10,479 bases of DNA from DATLYF01 sp035575095 (lineage in GTDB: Bacteria; Pseudomonadota; Gammaproteobacteria; Competibacterales; Competibacteraceae): NCBI GenBank assembly GCA_035575095.1, contig DATLYF010000115.1, forward strand, positions 1 through 10,479. The letters are read 5' to 3'. The translations under genes and the position numbers were made by a program. Of this stretch, positions 1 through 8,127 are shown one piece after another. The notes under the pieces are model-generated. The model worked only from the letters and a program-made list of their open reading frames with translations. It made no database searches and was not told the origin of the DNA. Numbering within the stretch: the stretch's first letter is position 1; the number at the start of each line of letters is the position of its first letter.

Positions 1-347
1 CCGAGGTGGAAACCCTGGACAGCGTCGCTGCCGCCGCTCCGGCCGTGCCGGCCCCGGCGGCGCCGGCAAGCGTCCCGGCCGCGGCCAATGCTCAGGCCAC
101 GCTGGTGATCAAGGTGACGGAGGACTGCTGGGCGGAGGTCAAGGATGCCGGCGGCAACCGCCTTGCCTATGGCGTGCTCAAGGCCAATAGCGAGACCGCG
201 GTGAGCGGGCGTCCGCCGTTTTCCCTGACCCTGGGCAATGCCCAGGCGGTGAGCATCACCCTGAACGGCAAGCCGGTGGCCGAGGAACTGTACAAGCCGA
301 AGCGGGGCACGGTCAGCCGCTTCCAGCTGAATCTGCCGGCCCAGTGA
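1..347 (+). CDS. rodZ: RodZ C-terminal part (cytoskeletal cell-shape protein), 5' truncated by window edge
   Basis: The reading frame is open from base 3 to the TGA at 345-347, so the gene begins outside the window. About the first 30 visible residues are an Ala/Pro-rich linker. They are followed by a compact beta-rich domain of roughly 80 residues containing DCWAEVKDAGG, YGVLKAN and the PFSLTLGNA segment. That pattern is typical of the periplasmic C-terminal domain of RodZ (DUF4115). RodZ is a single-pass inner-membrane protein whose cytoplasmic helix-turn-helix domain binds MreB and helps maintain rod shape; those parts are not visible here. Its position upstream of hisS, yfgM, bamB and der supports the call, because rodZ heads this cluster in E. 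coli and relatives. The usual intervening ispG is missing. The GTG at 6 is not a start; it is internal to the protein. Confidence 0.88.
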   Translation, partial: EVETLDSVAAAAPAVPAPAAPASVPAAANAQATLVIKVTEDCWAEVKDAGGNRLAYGVLKANSETAVSGRPPFSLTLGNAQAVSITLNGKPVAEELYKPKRGTVSRFQLNLPAQ

Positions 348-354
348 TCATGGC

Positions 355-377
355 GGCCGGCCCGTGTCCGGCCTTCT
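355..377 (+). terminator. possible hairpin / weak terminator between rodZ and hisS
   Basis: A perfect 6-bp GC stem, GGCCGG (355-360) and CCGGCC (368-373), encloses a 7-base loop and is followed by TTCTCT. The T tract is short and interrupted, so termination would be weak at best. It begins eight bases after the rodZ stop, where an attenuating terminator would sit. In DNA this rich in G and C, a stem of this size can arise by chance. Confidence 0.25.
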
Positions 378-477
378 CTCCGCGCCGCACCGCTGCTTTC
401 CTGCTAGAAGCGGCGTCGCTGTAGCAGATGCTCCCGCCACCCGTCAACAGAACCGATCCGAGCGAGAACGAGGCCTT

Positions 478-1755
<1,278 letters not shown>

Positions 1756-1806
1756 GCCGGCCGCGGGTGGGCGCGGATCGGTACCCCTCAGTGACGGGAG
1801 AGGCAG

Positions 1807-2439
1807 ATGGAACCTTACGTTAACGATGAACACCAGGCGGAAGCGGTCAAAGAGTGGCTGCGCGACAATGGCGGGGCCATCGCCGTGGGCGTGATCCTCG
1901 GCCTGGCCGGCATCTTTGGCTGGCAGTACTGGCAGCGCTACCAGGCGACCCAGGCCGAGCAGGCCTCCACCGACTACCAGATCCTGGTCAAGGCCATCGA
2001 GGCTGGCGACCGGGACCAGGCGCGGCGCCAGGGCGAGGCGCTGCTCGGCGGCTACCCGAAGTCGGCCTACGCCGCCTTGGGGGCGCTGCAGCTGGCCAGG
2101 CTGGCGGTGGAGAGCAACGACTACGCCAAGGCCGCCGAGCATCTGCGCTGGGCCGTGGCCAACGCTGGCCTGGAGGAAACCCGGATCATCGCCCGCCTGC
2201 GCCTGGCCCGGGTGCTGCTGGCCCAGGGCCAGTTGGATCAGGCCGAGGCCGAACTCAATCAGGTCACCCTGGAAGCCTTCCAGGGCGAACGCCAGGAGCT
2301 GCTCGGGGATCTCTACCTGCAGCGCAGCGATCCGAGCAAGGCCCGCGCCGCCTATGAGGCAGCGCGAGCCGCCGGCGGCGCCAGTCCCCTGCTGCCACTG
2401 AAACTGGACAGCCTGGGTGGTGCGGGGGCGGCATCATGA
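1807..2439 (+). CDS. yfgM: YfgM family protein (ancillary SecYEG-associated, TPR-like)
   Basis: The 210-residue protein starts MEPYVNDEHQAEAVKEWLRD, the family's typical amphipathic N terminus. One transmembrane helix follows at about 22-39 (GGAIAVGVILGLAGIFGW), then a periplasmic helical-repeat domain. The repeats are rich in Ala, Leu and Gln, for example AAYAALGALQLARLAVESND-like and LRLARVLLAQGQLDQAEAEL elements, consistent with TPR-like folds. In E. coli YfgM associates with SecYEG and PpiD, and has been linked to handing over secreted proteins to periplasmic chaperones. Here that role is inferred from family and position. A strong GGGAGAGG ribosome-binding site at 1796-1803 precedes the ATG. 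The stop overlaps the bamB start (ATGA, 2436-2439), so the two genes are likely translationally coupled. Confidence 0.93.
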   Translation: MEPYVNDEHQAEAVKEWLRDNGGAIAVGVILGLAGIFGWQYWQRYQATQAEQASTDYQILVKAIEAGDRDQARRQGEALLGGYPKSAYAALGALQLARLAVESNDYAKAAEHLRWAVANAGLEETRIIARLRLARVLLAQGQLDQAEAELNQVTLEAFQGERQELLGDLYLQRSDPSKARAAYEAARAAGGASPLLPLKLDSLGGAGAAS

Positions 2440-3596
2440 GGCGGGCGGGCCTGGCATCGCTGGTGTTCCTGCTCGGCCTGAATGCGGGTTGCAGCTGGGT
2501 CGGGGATTACATCCGCGGCAGCGACAACACCACGCCGCCCACGCCGCTGACGGAGATCGTGCAGAGCGTTTCGGTGCAGCGGGTGTGGCAGACCGACGTC
2601 GGTTCCGGCAGCCAGGGCAGCTACGTGCGCCTGGTGCCGGCCGTTGCCCAGGGCCGTGTCTACGCTGCCGGGCGCGACGGCGAGGTGCTGGCTCTGGATG
2701 CGGCCAGCGGCAATGCCGTGTGGCGCATCGACACCGAGCTGTCGATCAGCGCCGGTGTCGGCCTCGGCGACGGCCTGATCCTGGTCGGCACCGACAAGGG
2801 CGAGGTGCTGGCCCTGCGTGCCGAGAACGGCACCGAGGCCTGGCGCGCCAAGGTGTCCAGCGAGGTGCTGGCCGCCCCGCGGGCCGCCGGCGGGGTGACC
2901 GTGGTGCGCAGTGGCGACGGCCGCTTCACCGGCCTGGATTCGCGTACCGGCGAACGCCGCTGGGTGTACAGCTACACCCTGCCGGCGCTCACCTTGCGCG
3001 GCGCCGCCGCGCCGCTGTTGGGCGAGGGTGTGGCCATCAGCGGCCTGGACAATGGCAAACTGCTGGTGCTGGCGCTCAACAACGGCGCGCCGGTGTGGGA
3101 GAAGAGCATTGCCCCGCCGCGCGGGCGCACCGACCTGGAGCGCATGGTAGACATCGACAGCGAGCCGCGCCTGGCTGGCGATGTGCTCTATGCCGCCGCC
3201 TACCAGGGCAATGTCTCGGCCATCGACCTGAGTAACGGCAACCTGCTGTGGAGCCGCGACTTCTCCAGTCACGCCGGGCTGGCGGTAGATGCCCGCCAGG
3301 TTTACCTGGCCGACGAGGACGACCAGATCTGGGCCCTGGACCGGCGCAACGGCGCTACGCTGTGGAAGCAAGACGGGCTCAAGGGCCGGCGCCTGTCCAC
3401 CCCGGTGGTACAGGGCGAGTATGTGGTGTTCGGCGATTTCGAGGGCTATCTGCACTGGCTGAGCCGCGACGATGGCCGCATGGTCGGCCGGGTGCGGGCC
3501 GACGGCGCCGGCATCGCCGCCCTGCAGGTGGTCGATGGGGTGCTCTACGCTCTGGGGCGCGGTGGCAGTCTCGGCGCTTATCGCATAGGTGGCTGA
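2436..3596 (+). CDS. bamB: BamB, outer-membrane beta-barrel assembly lipoprotein
   Basis: The 386-residue precursor has a lipoprotein signal peptide (MRRAGLASLVFLLGLNAGC). Its lipobox is LNAGC and the lipidated cysteine is residue 19. The rest is a run of PQQ-like beta-propeller blades with recurring Gly–(4-5)–LD–x–(N/S)G–x–(2)–W units: VLALDAASGNAVW, VLALRAENGTEAW, SAIDLSNGNLLW and IWALDRRNGATLW. BamB binds BamA at the periplasmic face of the outer membrane and assists insertion of beta-barrel proteins. Residues known in E. coli to contact BamA appear conserved: the LxLR motif is at 185-188 (L185, L187, R188) and the DxD motif at 239-241. The start overlaps the yfgM stop, and the gene ends four bases before the chosen der start, so it is clearly within the cluster. 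Confidence 0.97.
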   Translation: MRRAGLASLVFLLGLNAGCSWVGDYIRGSDNTTPPTPLTEIVQSVSVQRVWQTDVGSGSQGSYVRLVPAVAQGRVYAAGRDGEVLALDAASGNAVWRIDTELSISAGVGLGDGLILVGTDKGEVLALRAENGTEAWRAKVSSEVLAAPRAAGGVTVVRSGDGRFTGLDSRTGERRWVYSYTLPALTLRGAAAPLLGEGVAISGLDNGKLLVLALNNGAPVWEKSIAPPRGRTDLERMVDIDSEPRLAGDVLYAAAYQGNVSAIDLSNGNLLWSRDFSSHAGLAVDARQVYLADEDDQIWALDRRNGATLWKQDGLKGRRLSTPVVQGEYVVFGDFEGYLHWLSRDDGRMVGRVRADGAGIAALQVVDGVLYALGRGGSLGAYRIGG

Positions 3597-3600
3597 GACC

Positions 3601-5043
3601 ATGCTGCCCGAGACCCATCCGCCCATGTCCAGGCTGCCCGTGATCGCCTTGGTGGGCCGCCCCAACGTCGGCAAGTCGACCTTGTTCAACTGCCTGACCC
3701 GCAGCCGCGATGCCCTGGTGGCGGACATGCCGGGACTGACCCGCGACCGCCAGTACGGCACCGGCCAGGTGGGGCCGCGCCCCTACGTGGTGATGGACAC
3801 CGGCGGCCTGAGCGGCGAGGACGAGGGCATCGACCTGCTGGTGGCGCAGCAGGTCTGGAAGGCCCTGGAGGACGAGGTCGACGCCGTGCTGTTCCTGGTC
3901 GATGGCCGCGCCGGCCTGTCCGCCGGCGACGAGGAGATCGCCGCACGCTTGCGCCGGCTGGGCAAGCCGCTGTGGCTGGTGGTGAACAAGACCGACGGTC
4001 TCGACCGCGACGCCGCCCGCGCCGAGTTCCACGCCCTGGCTCTGGGCGAGCCTCAGGCCATCGCCGCCAGTCATGGCCGCGGTGTGGCCGAGTTGATGGA
4101 GCGGGTGCTGGCGGGGCTGCCGCAACCGGCGGCGGAGGTGGCCGCGGTAGAGGAGGGCGGCATCCGCCTGGCCATCGTCGGTCGTCCCAACGTCGGCAAA
4201 TCCACTCTGGTCAACCGTTTGCTCGGCGAGGAGCGGGTGCTGGCCTGCGACCTGCCCGGCACCACCCGCGACAGCATCAGTATTCCGTTCGAAAAAGACG
4301 GCCAACGCTACACCCTCATCGACACCGCCGGCGTGCGCCGCCGCAGCCGGGTCGACGAGGTCATCGAGAAGTTCAGCGTGCTCAAGACCCTGCAGGCCAT
4401 CGAGCGCGCTCACGTGGTGGTGCTGGTGCTGGATGCGCGCCAGGGCATCGCCGAGCAGGATGCCCATTTGCTCGGCCATGTGCTGGATAGCGGCCGCGGC
4501 CTGGTGGTGGCAGTGAACAAGTGGGATCGCCTGGAACGCGAGGTGCGCGACCAGGTGCGCCGCGACCTGGACCGCAAACTGGCCTTTCTCGACTTCGCCC
4601 GGGTCCACTTCATCTCCGCCCTGCACGGTACTGGGGTCATGGACCTGCTGGCTTCGGTGCGCGAGGCCTATGCGGCCGCCACCCGCAAGCTCTCCACCCA
4701 TGAGCTGACCCGTATCCTGGAGCAGGCCCTGGAAGCCCACCAGCCGCCCCTGGTGCACGGCCGCTCGATCAAGCTGCGCTACGCCCACCAAGGCGGGCAG
4801 AACCCGCCGCGCATCGTCATCCACGGCAACCGCGTCGACCAGGTGCCGGACGCCTACCGGCGCTACCTGGTCAACACCTATCGGCGCGCCTTCGACCTGT
4901 GGGGCACGCCGGTGCGCATCGAATTCCGCAGCGGCGACAATCCCTACCAGCCGGGCAAGCCGGTCAAGCCGCAGCGGCACCGGCCGGTGAAAGCGCCCGC
5001 CAACGCGCCGCGCAAGTCGCCGCCCCGGCGCCGCTCCCCTTAA
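3601..5043 (+). CDS. der: Der (EngA), double-domain GTPase for 50S ribosome assembly
   Basis: The protein has 480 residues from this start. It contains two tandem Era-like GTPase domains and a C-terminal KH-like domain, an architecture unique to Der/EngA, which is needed for maturation of the large ribosomal subunit. The first domain has the P-loop GRPNVGKS at 19-26 and NKTD at 129-132. The second has GRPNVGKS at 194-201 and NKWD at 306-309. The linker between them is short. The KH-like region includes the diagnostic HQPPLVHGRSIKLRYAHQGG stretch, and the tail is rich in Lys, Arg and Pro. The start is uncertain. ATG 3601 has AGGTG at 3587-3591 as ribosome-binding site. ATG 3625 gives an N terminus closer to E. 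coli Der (MSRLPVIALVGRPNVGKS) but has only a weak, distant GAGA. The stop TAA is shared through TTAA with the convergent gene. Confidence 0.96.
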   Translation: MLPETHPPMSRLPVIALVGRPNVGKSTLFNCLTRSRDALVADMPGLTRDRQYGTGQVGPRPYVVMDTGGLSGEDEGIDLLVAQQVWKALEDEVDAVLFLVDGRAGLSAGDEEIAARLRRLGKPLWLVVNKTDGLDRDAARAEFHALALGEPQAIAASHGRGVAELMERVLAGLPQPAAEVAAVEEGGIRLAIVGRPNVGKSTLVNRLLGEERVLACDLPGTTRDSISIPFEKDGQRYTLIDTAGVRRRSRVDEVIEKFSVLKTLQAIERAHVVVLVLDARQGIAEQDAHLLGHVLDSGRGLVVAVNKWDRLEREVRDQVRRDLDRKLAFLDFARVHFISALHGTGVMDLLASVREAYAAATRKLSTHELTRILEQALEAHQPPLVHGRSIKLRYAHQGGQNPPRIVIHGNRVDQVPDAYRRYLVNTYRRAFDLWGTPVRIEFRSGDNPYQPGKPVKPQRHRPVKAPANAPRKSPPRRRSP

Positions 5044-6086
5044 CCGGCCATCGGCACGCCTTGTGGAATCTGCATCGTCACGCAATGCAGACTCCCGTAC
5101 TGGCGGATCAGCGTGCGGCAGTCGATACCGATGATCTCCCGATCCGGGAATGCTGCGGCCAGACGCCGTAGGGCCAGGGCATCGGCCGGGTCGGCGTAGG
5201 TGGGCGCCAGTACCGCGCCGTTGATGATGAGAAAGTTGGCGTAGCTGGCCGGCAGGCGGCGCCCGTTCTCGGCATCGTGGATCGGGCGCGGCCAGGGCAG
5301 GGCGATGAGCCGATAAGGCCGCCCGTCACCGTCGCGCAACTCCGCCAGCTCCGCCGCCATGGCCTGGAGCGACGGGTAGTGGCTATCGGCCGGGTCGTCG
5401 CAGCCCTGGTAGATCAGGGTATGCGGGTCGGCGAAGCGTGCCAGGGTATCGATATGGGCGTCGGTGTCGTCGCCTTCCAGATGGCCGTGTTCGAGCCACA
5501 GGAAGCGGCGGATGCCCAACACCTGCGCCAACCGTGCTTCCAGCTTCTCCCGCGGCAGACGGTTGCGGTTGGGGTTGAGCAGGCACTGGGTGGTGGTGAG
5601 CAGGGTGCCCTGGCCGTCGGACTCGATGCTGCCGCCCTCCAGTATCAGATCGATTTCCTCCCGCGCCACCGCGCCGAAAGCCCCGGCGGCATGCAGCCGC
5701 GCCGTCACCTGATTGTCCAGACTGGCGTCGAACTTGCCGCCCCAGCCATTGAACTGGAAGTCGAGCAAACGCGCCTGGCCGTCGACATACACGGTGATCG
5801 GGCCGTGGTCGCGCACCCAGGTATCGTTGGCGGGCACCTCGAACAAGCGCAGCCGGTCGGGCTCGATGCCGGCGGCCGCAAGCAGACCCTGCACGTGGCG
5901 GCGGTGGGCGGCGTCGCGGCAGCCCACCAGCAGCGGCTGGAAGCGGGTCACGGCGGCGGCGATGGCGGTGAAATTGGCGTCGGCCTGCGCCAGCCAGGGC
6001 ACCCAGTCGCTCTGGTCGTGGGGCCAGGTCAGCATTACCGCCGCCTGGGGCGCCCACTCGGCAGGCAGTACACGGGTCTCGGACAT
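5040..6086 (-). CDS. aguA: Agmatine deiminase / peptidylarginine deiminase family enzyme
   Basis: The 348-residue protein belongs to the guanidino-group-modifying deiminases (PAD_porph family). Members hydrolyse agmatine to N-carbamoylputrescine and ammonia, a step to putrescine in the cytoplasm. Visible motifs are TWVRDHGP at 89-96, the EGGSIE stretch at 150-155, GDDTDAHID at 205-213 and GSLHCVTMQIP at 331-341. The last contains the expected nucleophile Cys335. The expected acid/base partners Asp93, Glu150 and His211 are present. The ATG at 6086 is chosen because it gives the family N terminus and has an AGAGGAG site five bases upstream; the longer open frame further upstream is antisense to pilU. 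No N-carbamoylputrescine amidohydrolase gene is adjacent. Substrate is inferred: many bacterial family members are annotated as agmatine deiminase without testing. Confidence 0.92.
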   Translation of the reverse strand: MSETRVLPAEWAPQAAVMLTWPHDQSDWVPWLAQADANFTAIAAAVTRFQPLLVGCRDAAHRRHVQGLLAAAGIEPDRLRLFEVPANDTWVRDHGPITVYVDGQARLLDFQFNGWGGKFDASLDNQVTARLHAAGAFGAVAREEIDLILEGGSIESDGQGTLLTTTQCLLNPNRNRLPREKLEARLAQVLGIRRFLWLEHGHLEGDDTDAHIDTLARFADPHTLIYQGCDDPADSHYPSLQAMAAELAELRDGDGRPYRLIALPWPRPIHDAENGRRLPASYANFLIINGAVLAPTYADPADALALRRLAAAFPDREIIGIDCRTLIRQYGSLHCVTMQIPQGVPMAG

Positions 6087-6120
6087 AGGATCTCCTCTGT
6101 TCAGGGCAGCTCGGCAGGGG

Positions 6121-6149
6121 ATTGTAGAGCAAGCCGGCGGGGCTGCCGA
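6121..6149 (-). promoter_or_regulatory. putative sigma-70 promoter for the deiminase gene
   Basis: On the minus strand a -10 element TACAAT (6126 to 6121) lies 17 bases downstream of TCGGCA (6149 to 6144), which matches four of six -35 positions. Transcription would start near 6114, giving a leader of roughly 28 bases that contains the AGAGGAG ribosome-binding site. Both spacing and position are good. It was found by eye and has no experimental support. Confidence 0.5.
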
Positions 6150-6254
6150 CTCTGGTTTCGGGGCCGGCGCTGGCGAGTCGCGACCGCACCTGCTATGTGG
6201 AAATGGAGGGCGTTGCCAACTGAATAATAGGCCTATCGGCGCGAAGGGGGGGTC

Positions 6255-7433
6255 ATGGAACACGAGCAGGCGGCGCAGTACATGCTGAGTCTGGTGCGGC
6301 TGCTGCTGCAGAAGGGCGGTTCGGATCTGTTCATCACCGCCGGCAGCCCGCCGGCCATGAGCCTGAACGGCAACCTGGTGCGTATCGGCGAGCAGCGGCT
6401 GAGCCGGTTGCAGAGCGAGCGCCTGGCGCAAACGGTGATGAACGATCGCCAGTGGGTGGAGTTCGAGCACCGCCAGGAGCTCAACTTCGCCCTGCATTAC
6501 CCCGATATGGCGCGCTTTCGCGTCAACGTATTCCGCCAGCGCGGCAGCGTGGGCATGGTGATGCGCCTCATCCCCAGCACCATCCCCAGCTTCGAGGAAC
6601 TCAACTTGCCGCCCGTTCTCGCCGAGCTGGCCATGAGCAAGCGCGGACTGGTGATCTTCCTCGGCGGTACCGGCTGCGGCAAATCGACCTCGCTGGCGGC
6701 CATGGTCGACTACCGCAACCGCAACAGCGCCGAGCACATCGTCACCATCGAGGACCCCATCGAGTACTTCCACGCCCACAAGCGCTGCCTGGTCACCCAG
6801 CGCGAGATCGGCGCGGATACCGAGTCCTACGCCGTGGCTCTAAAGAACGCCCTGCGCCAGCGGCCCAACGTCATCCTCATCGGCGAGATCCGCGACCGCG
6901 AGACTATGGAGCACGCCATCAACTTCGCCGAGACCGGTCACCTGTGCTTGACCACGCTGCACGCCAACAGCGCCGATCAGGCCTTCGACCGCATCATCAA
7001 CTTCTTCCCGCCGGAGAAACGGGCGCAGGTGCTGATGGACCTGTCCTTCAACGTGCGCGCCTTCCTCTGCCAGCGCCTGCTGCCGCGCGCCGACCGGCCC
7101 GGGCAGATTCCGGCGGTGGAGGTGCTGCTCAACACCCCGTTCATGGCCAAGCTGATCTTCCAGGGGCGCATGAACGAGATCAAAGCCTACATGGCCAAGG
7201 AGAGCGAGCCAGGCATGAAGACCTTCGATCAGGCCCTGTTCGAACTCTACGAGGCCGGCTATATCGATTTCCCTACTGCGCTGCGTCATGCCGACTCGCA
7301 GAACGATATCCGCATCCGCGTCAAGCTGCAGAGCAAGCGTCCGCTGCCAGAGGAGTTGCTCACCGACCTGAGCGGCGCCAGAGTCGAGTCGCCCGAGCAC
7401 GGTGGCATCGACCTGACCATCAGCAACCGTTGA
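6255..7433 (+). CDS. pilU: PilU-type type IV pilus retraction/twitching ATPase
   Basis: The 392-residue protein is a PilT/PilU family secretion ATPase. It has the N-terminal PAS-like domain with SDLFITAGSPPAMSLNG (about 23-39), then the RecA-like core. Walker A, GGTGCGKS, is at 137-144, the Asp box IEDPIEY at 165-171, Walker B NVILIGEIRD at 205-214 and the His box GHLCLTTLHAN at 228-238. The C-terminal part (LFELYEAGYIDFPTALRHAD, NDIRIRVKL) matches PilU, and the AIRNLIRE element of PilT is absent. PilU works with PilT on the cytoplasmic side of the pilus base to power pilus retraction. Walker A has Cys141 where Ser is usual. The start at 6255 is preceded by AAGGGGGGG (6244-6252). No pilT or other pil gene is in the window, and both neighbours run on the opposite strand. 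Confidence 0.94.
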   Translation: MEHEQAAQYMLSLVRLLLQKGGSDLFITAGSPPAMSLNGNLVRIGEQRLSRLQSERLAQTVMNDRQWVEFEHRQELNFALHYPDMARFRVNVFRQRGSVGMVMRLIPSTIPSFEELNLPPVLAELAMSKRGLVIFLGGTGCGKSTSLAAMVDYRNRNSAEHIVTIEDPIEYFHAHKRCLVTQREIGADTESYAVALKNALRQRPNVILIGEIRDRETMEHAINFAETGHLCLTTLHANSADQAFDRIINFFPPEKRAQVLMDLSFNVRAFLCQRLLPRADRPGQIPAVEVLLNTPFMAKLIFQGRMNEIKAYMAKESEPGMKTFDQALFELYEAGYIDFPTALRHADSQNDIRIRVKLQSKRPLPEELLTDLSGARVESPEHGGIDLTISNR

Positions 7434-7478
7434 GCGCGTTATCACGAAATTGCGCAACCCGGTACGGGAGGCTGTATA

Positions 7479-8126
7479 TCAACGGCTCACCGGCAGCAGG
7501 AAGCGCTGGCCGAGGAAGCTGAGCACCGCCCCTTCTTCGACGATGTCGTCCAATTGCGGACCCTCGCGCAAGGTATCGCCGATACGGTATTGCAGCGAAT
7601 TGATCATGACGAAGCGCCGCTCGGGGGCCTCGCTGTAGACGTGCACGTCCAGGTTCAGCGCCGGCAGGGTCTGGCGAAAGTTGGCGGGCATGGCGGCCAG
7701 CGGCGGCGGCAGAGCGTCCTGGCGGGCCGGGGCAGCAGCCGCTGCCATTGCGACCGGCGCGGACGGCGGTGCGGGCAGGCGCACGGATTCGGCCGGTGCA
7801 GCGCTGCTGGGAGTAAGGGTGAGCACGGGAGCGGTGGCGAGGGCTGCCGCGGGCGCTGCGACGACCGGCGCTGCGGCAGCAGGCATGCTGCCGGTGGCCG
7901 AGTCGGTGGCGACCACGGTGCTGGTAGCCGCCGCGTCGCCGTCGTGCAGTAGCCACAAGACCATCAGTCCCGTCGCGTTGACCATGACCAGTCCCGCCAG
8001 CAGCCAGGGCCAGAGCCGGCGGCCCTGAGGCGGCTGGATAGGCCCGTACAGAGTGCGCAGGTCCGGGGTCTGGCCCAGATGGCGCTCCCGTTCCGCCTTG
8101 CGCAGCGCGTCCAAGATGTAGGACAT
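7479..8126 (-). CDS. gspB: GspB-like type II secretion accessory protein (ExeB/PulB family)
   Basis: The 215-residue protein starts MSYILDALRKAERERHLGQ, the conserved cytoplasmic N terminus of GspB/ExeB proteins. A single transmembrane helix spans about 38-60. A long Ala/Pro-rich periplasmic linker of low complexity follows (about 62-148). The C-terminal domain at about 150-215 contains the hallmark ALNLDVHVYSEAPERRFVMI and GDTLREGP segments of the T2SSB domain. In Aeromonas, ExeA and ExeB form an inner-membrane complex that lets the secretin ExeD assemble through peptidoglycan. The gene begins one base after the gspA stop, so the pair is co-transcribed and probably translationally coupled. 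It converges on pilU across 45 bases in which I see no convincing terminator. Confidence 0.92.
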   Translation of the reverse strand: MSYILDALRKAERERHLGQTPDLRTLYGPIQPPQGRRLWPWLLAGLVMVNATGLMVLWLLHDGDAAATSTVVATDSATGSMPAAAAPVVAAPAAALATAPVLTLTPSSAAPAESVRLPAPPSAPVAMAAAAAPARQDALPPPLAAMPANFRQTLPALNLDVHVYSEAPERRFVMINSLQYRIGDTLREGPQLDDIVEEGAVLSFLGQRFLLPVSR

Positions 8127-8127
8127 C

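Noticed and set aside
364..477. GTG-started 38-residue extension of hisS
   Set aside because: The extra residues do not fit HisRS, while the ATG at 478 has a ribosome-binding site and the conserved MTKRLQAIRGMNDILP start.
2352..3761. Minus-strand open frame (469 codons) across bamB and the start of der
   Set aside because: It spans several conserved plus-strand genes, has low-complexity composition and no family motif.
3379..5085. Minus-strand open frame (568 codons) antisense to der
   Set aside because: It covers conserved GTPase motifs on the other strand, has no recognisable domain and no convincing ribosome-binding site.
5277..6227. Plus-strand open frame (316 codons) antisense to the deiminase gene
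   Set aside because: The minus-strand frame carries all deiminase catalytic motifs; this one has none of its own.
6198..6228. Candidate pilU promoter TGGAAA … AATAAT
   Set aside because: The elements are 19 bases apart and the -35 match is only four of six, so it is too weak to list as a feature.
6087..6779. N-terminal extension of the deiminase frame across the intergenic region and into pilU
   Set aside because: The extension is antisense to pilU and unlike any deiminase. The ATG at 6086 has a strong ribosome-binding site and gives the family N terminus.
7434..7478. Possible terminator between convergent pilU and gspB
   Set aside because: GCGC arms near 7434 and 7452 could pair, but the stem is short or bulged, the loop is about 14 bases, and there is no T tract on either strand.
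7681..8028. Plus-strand Ala-rich open frame opposite gspB
   Set aside because: It is the antisense of the low-complexity Ala/Pro linker in gspB, not a gene.
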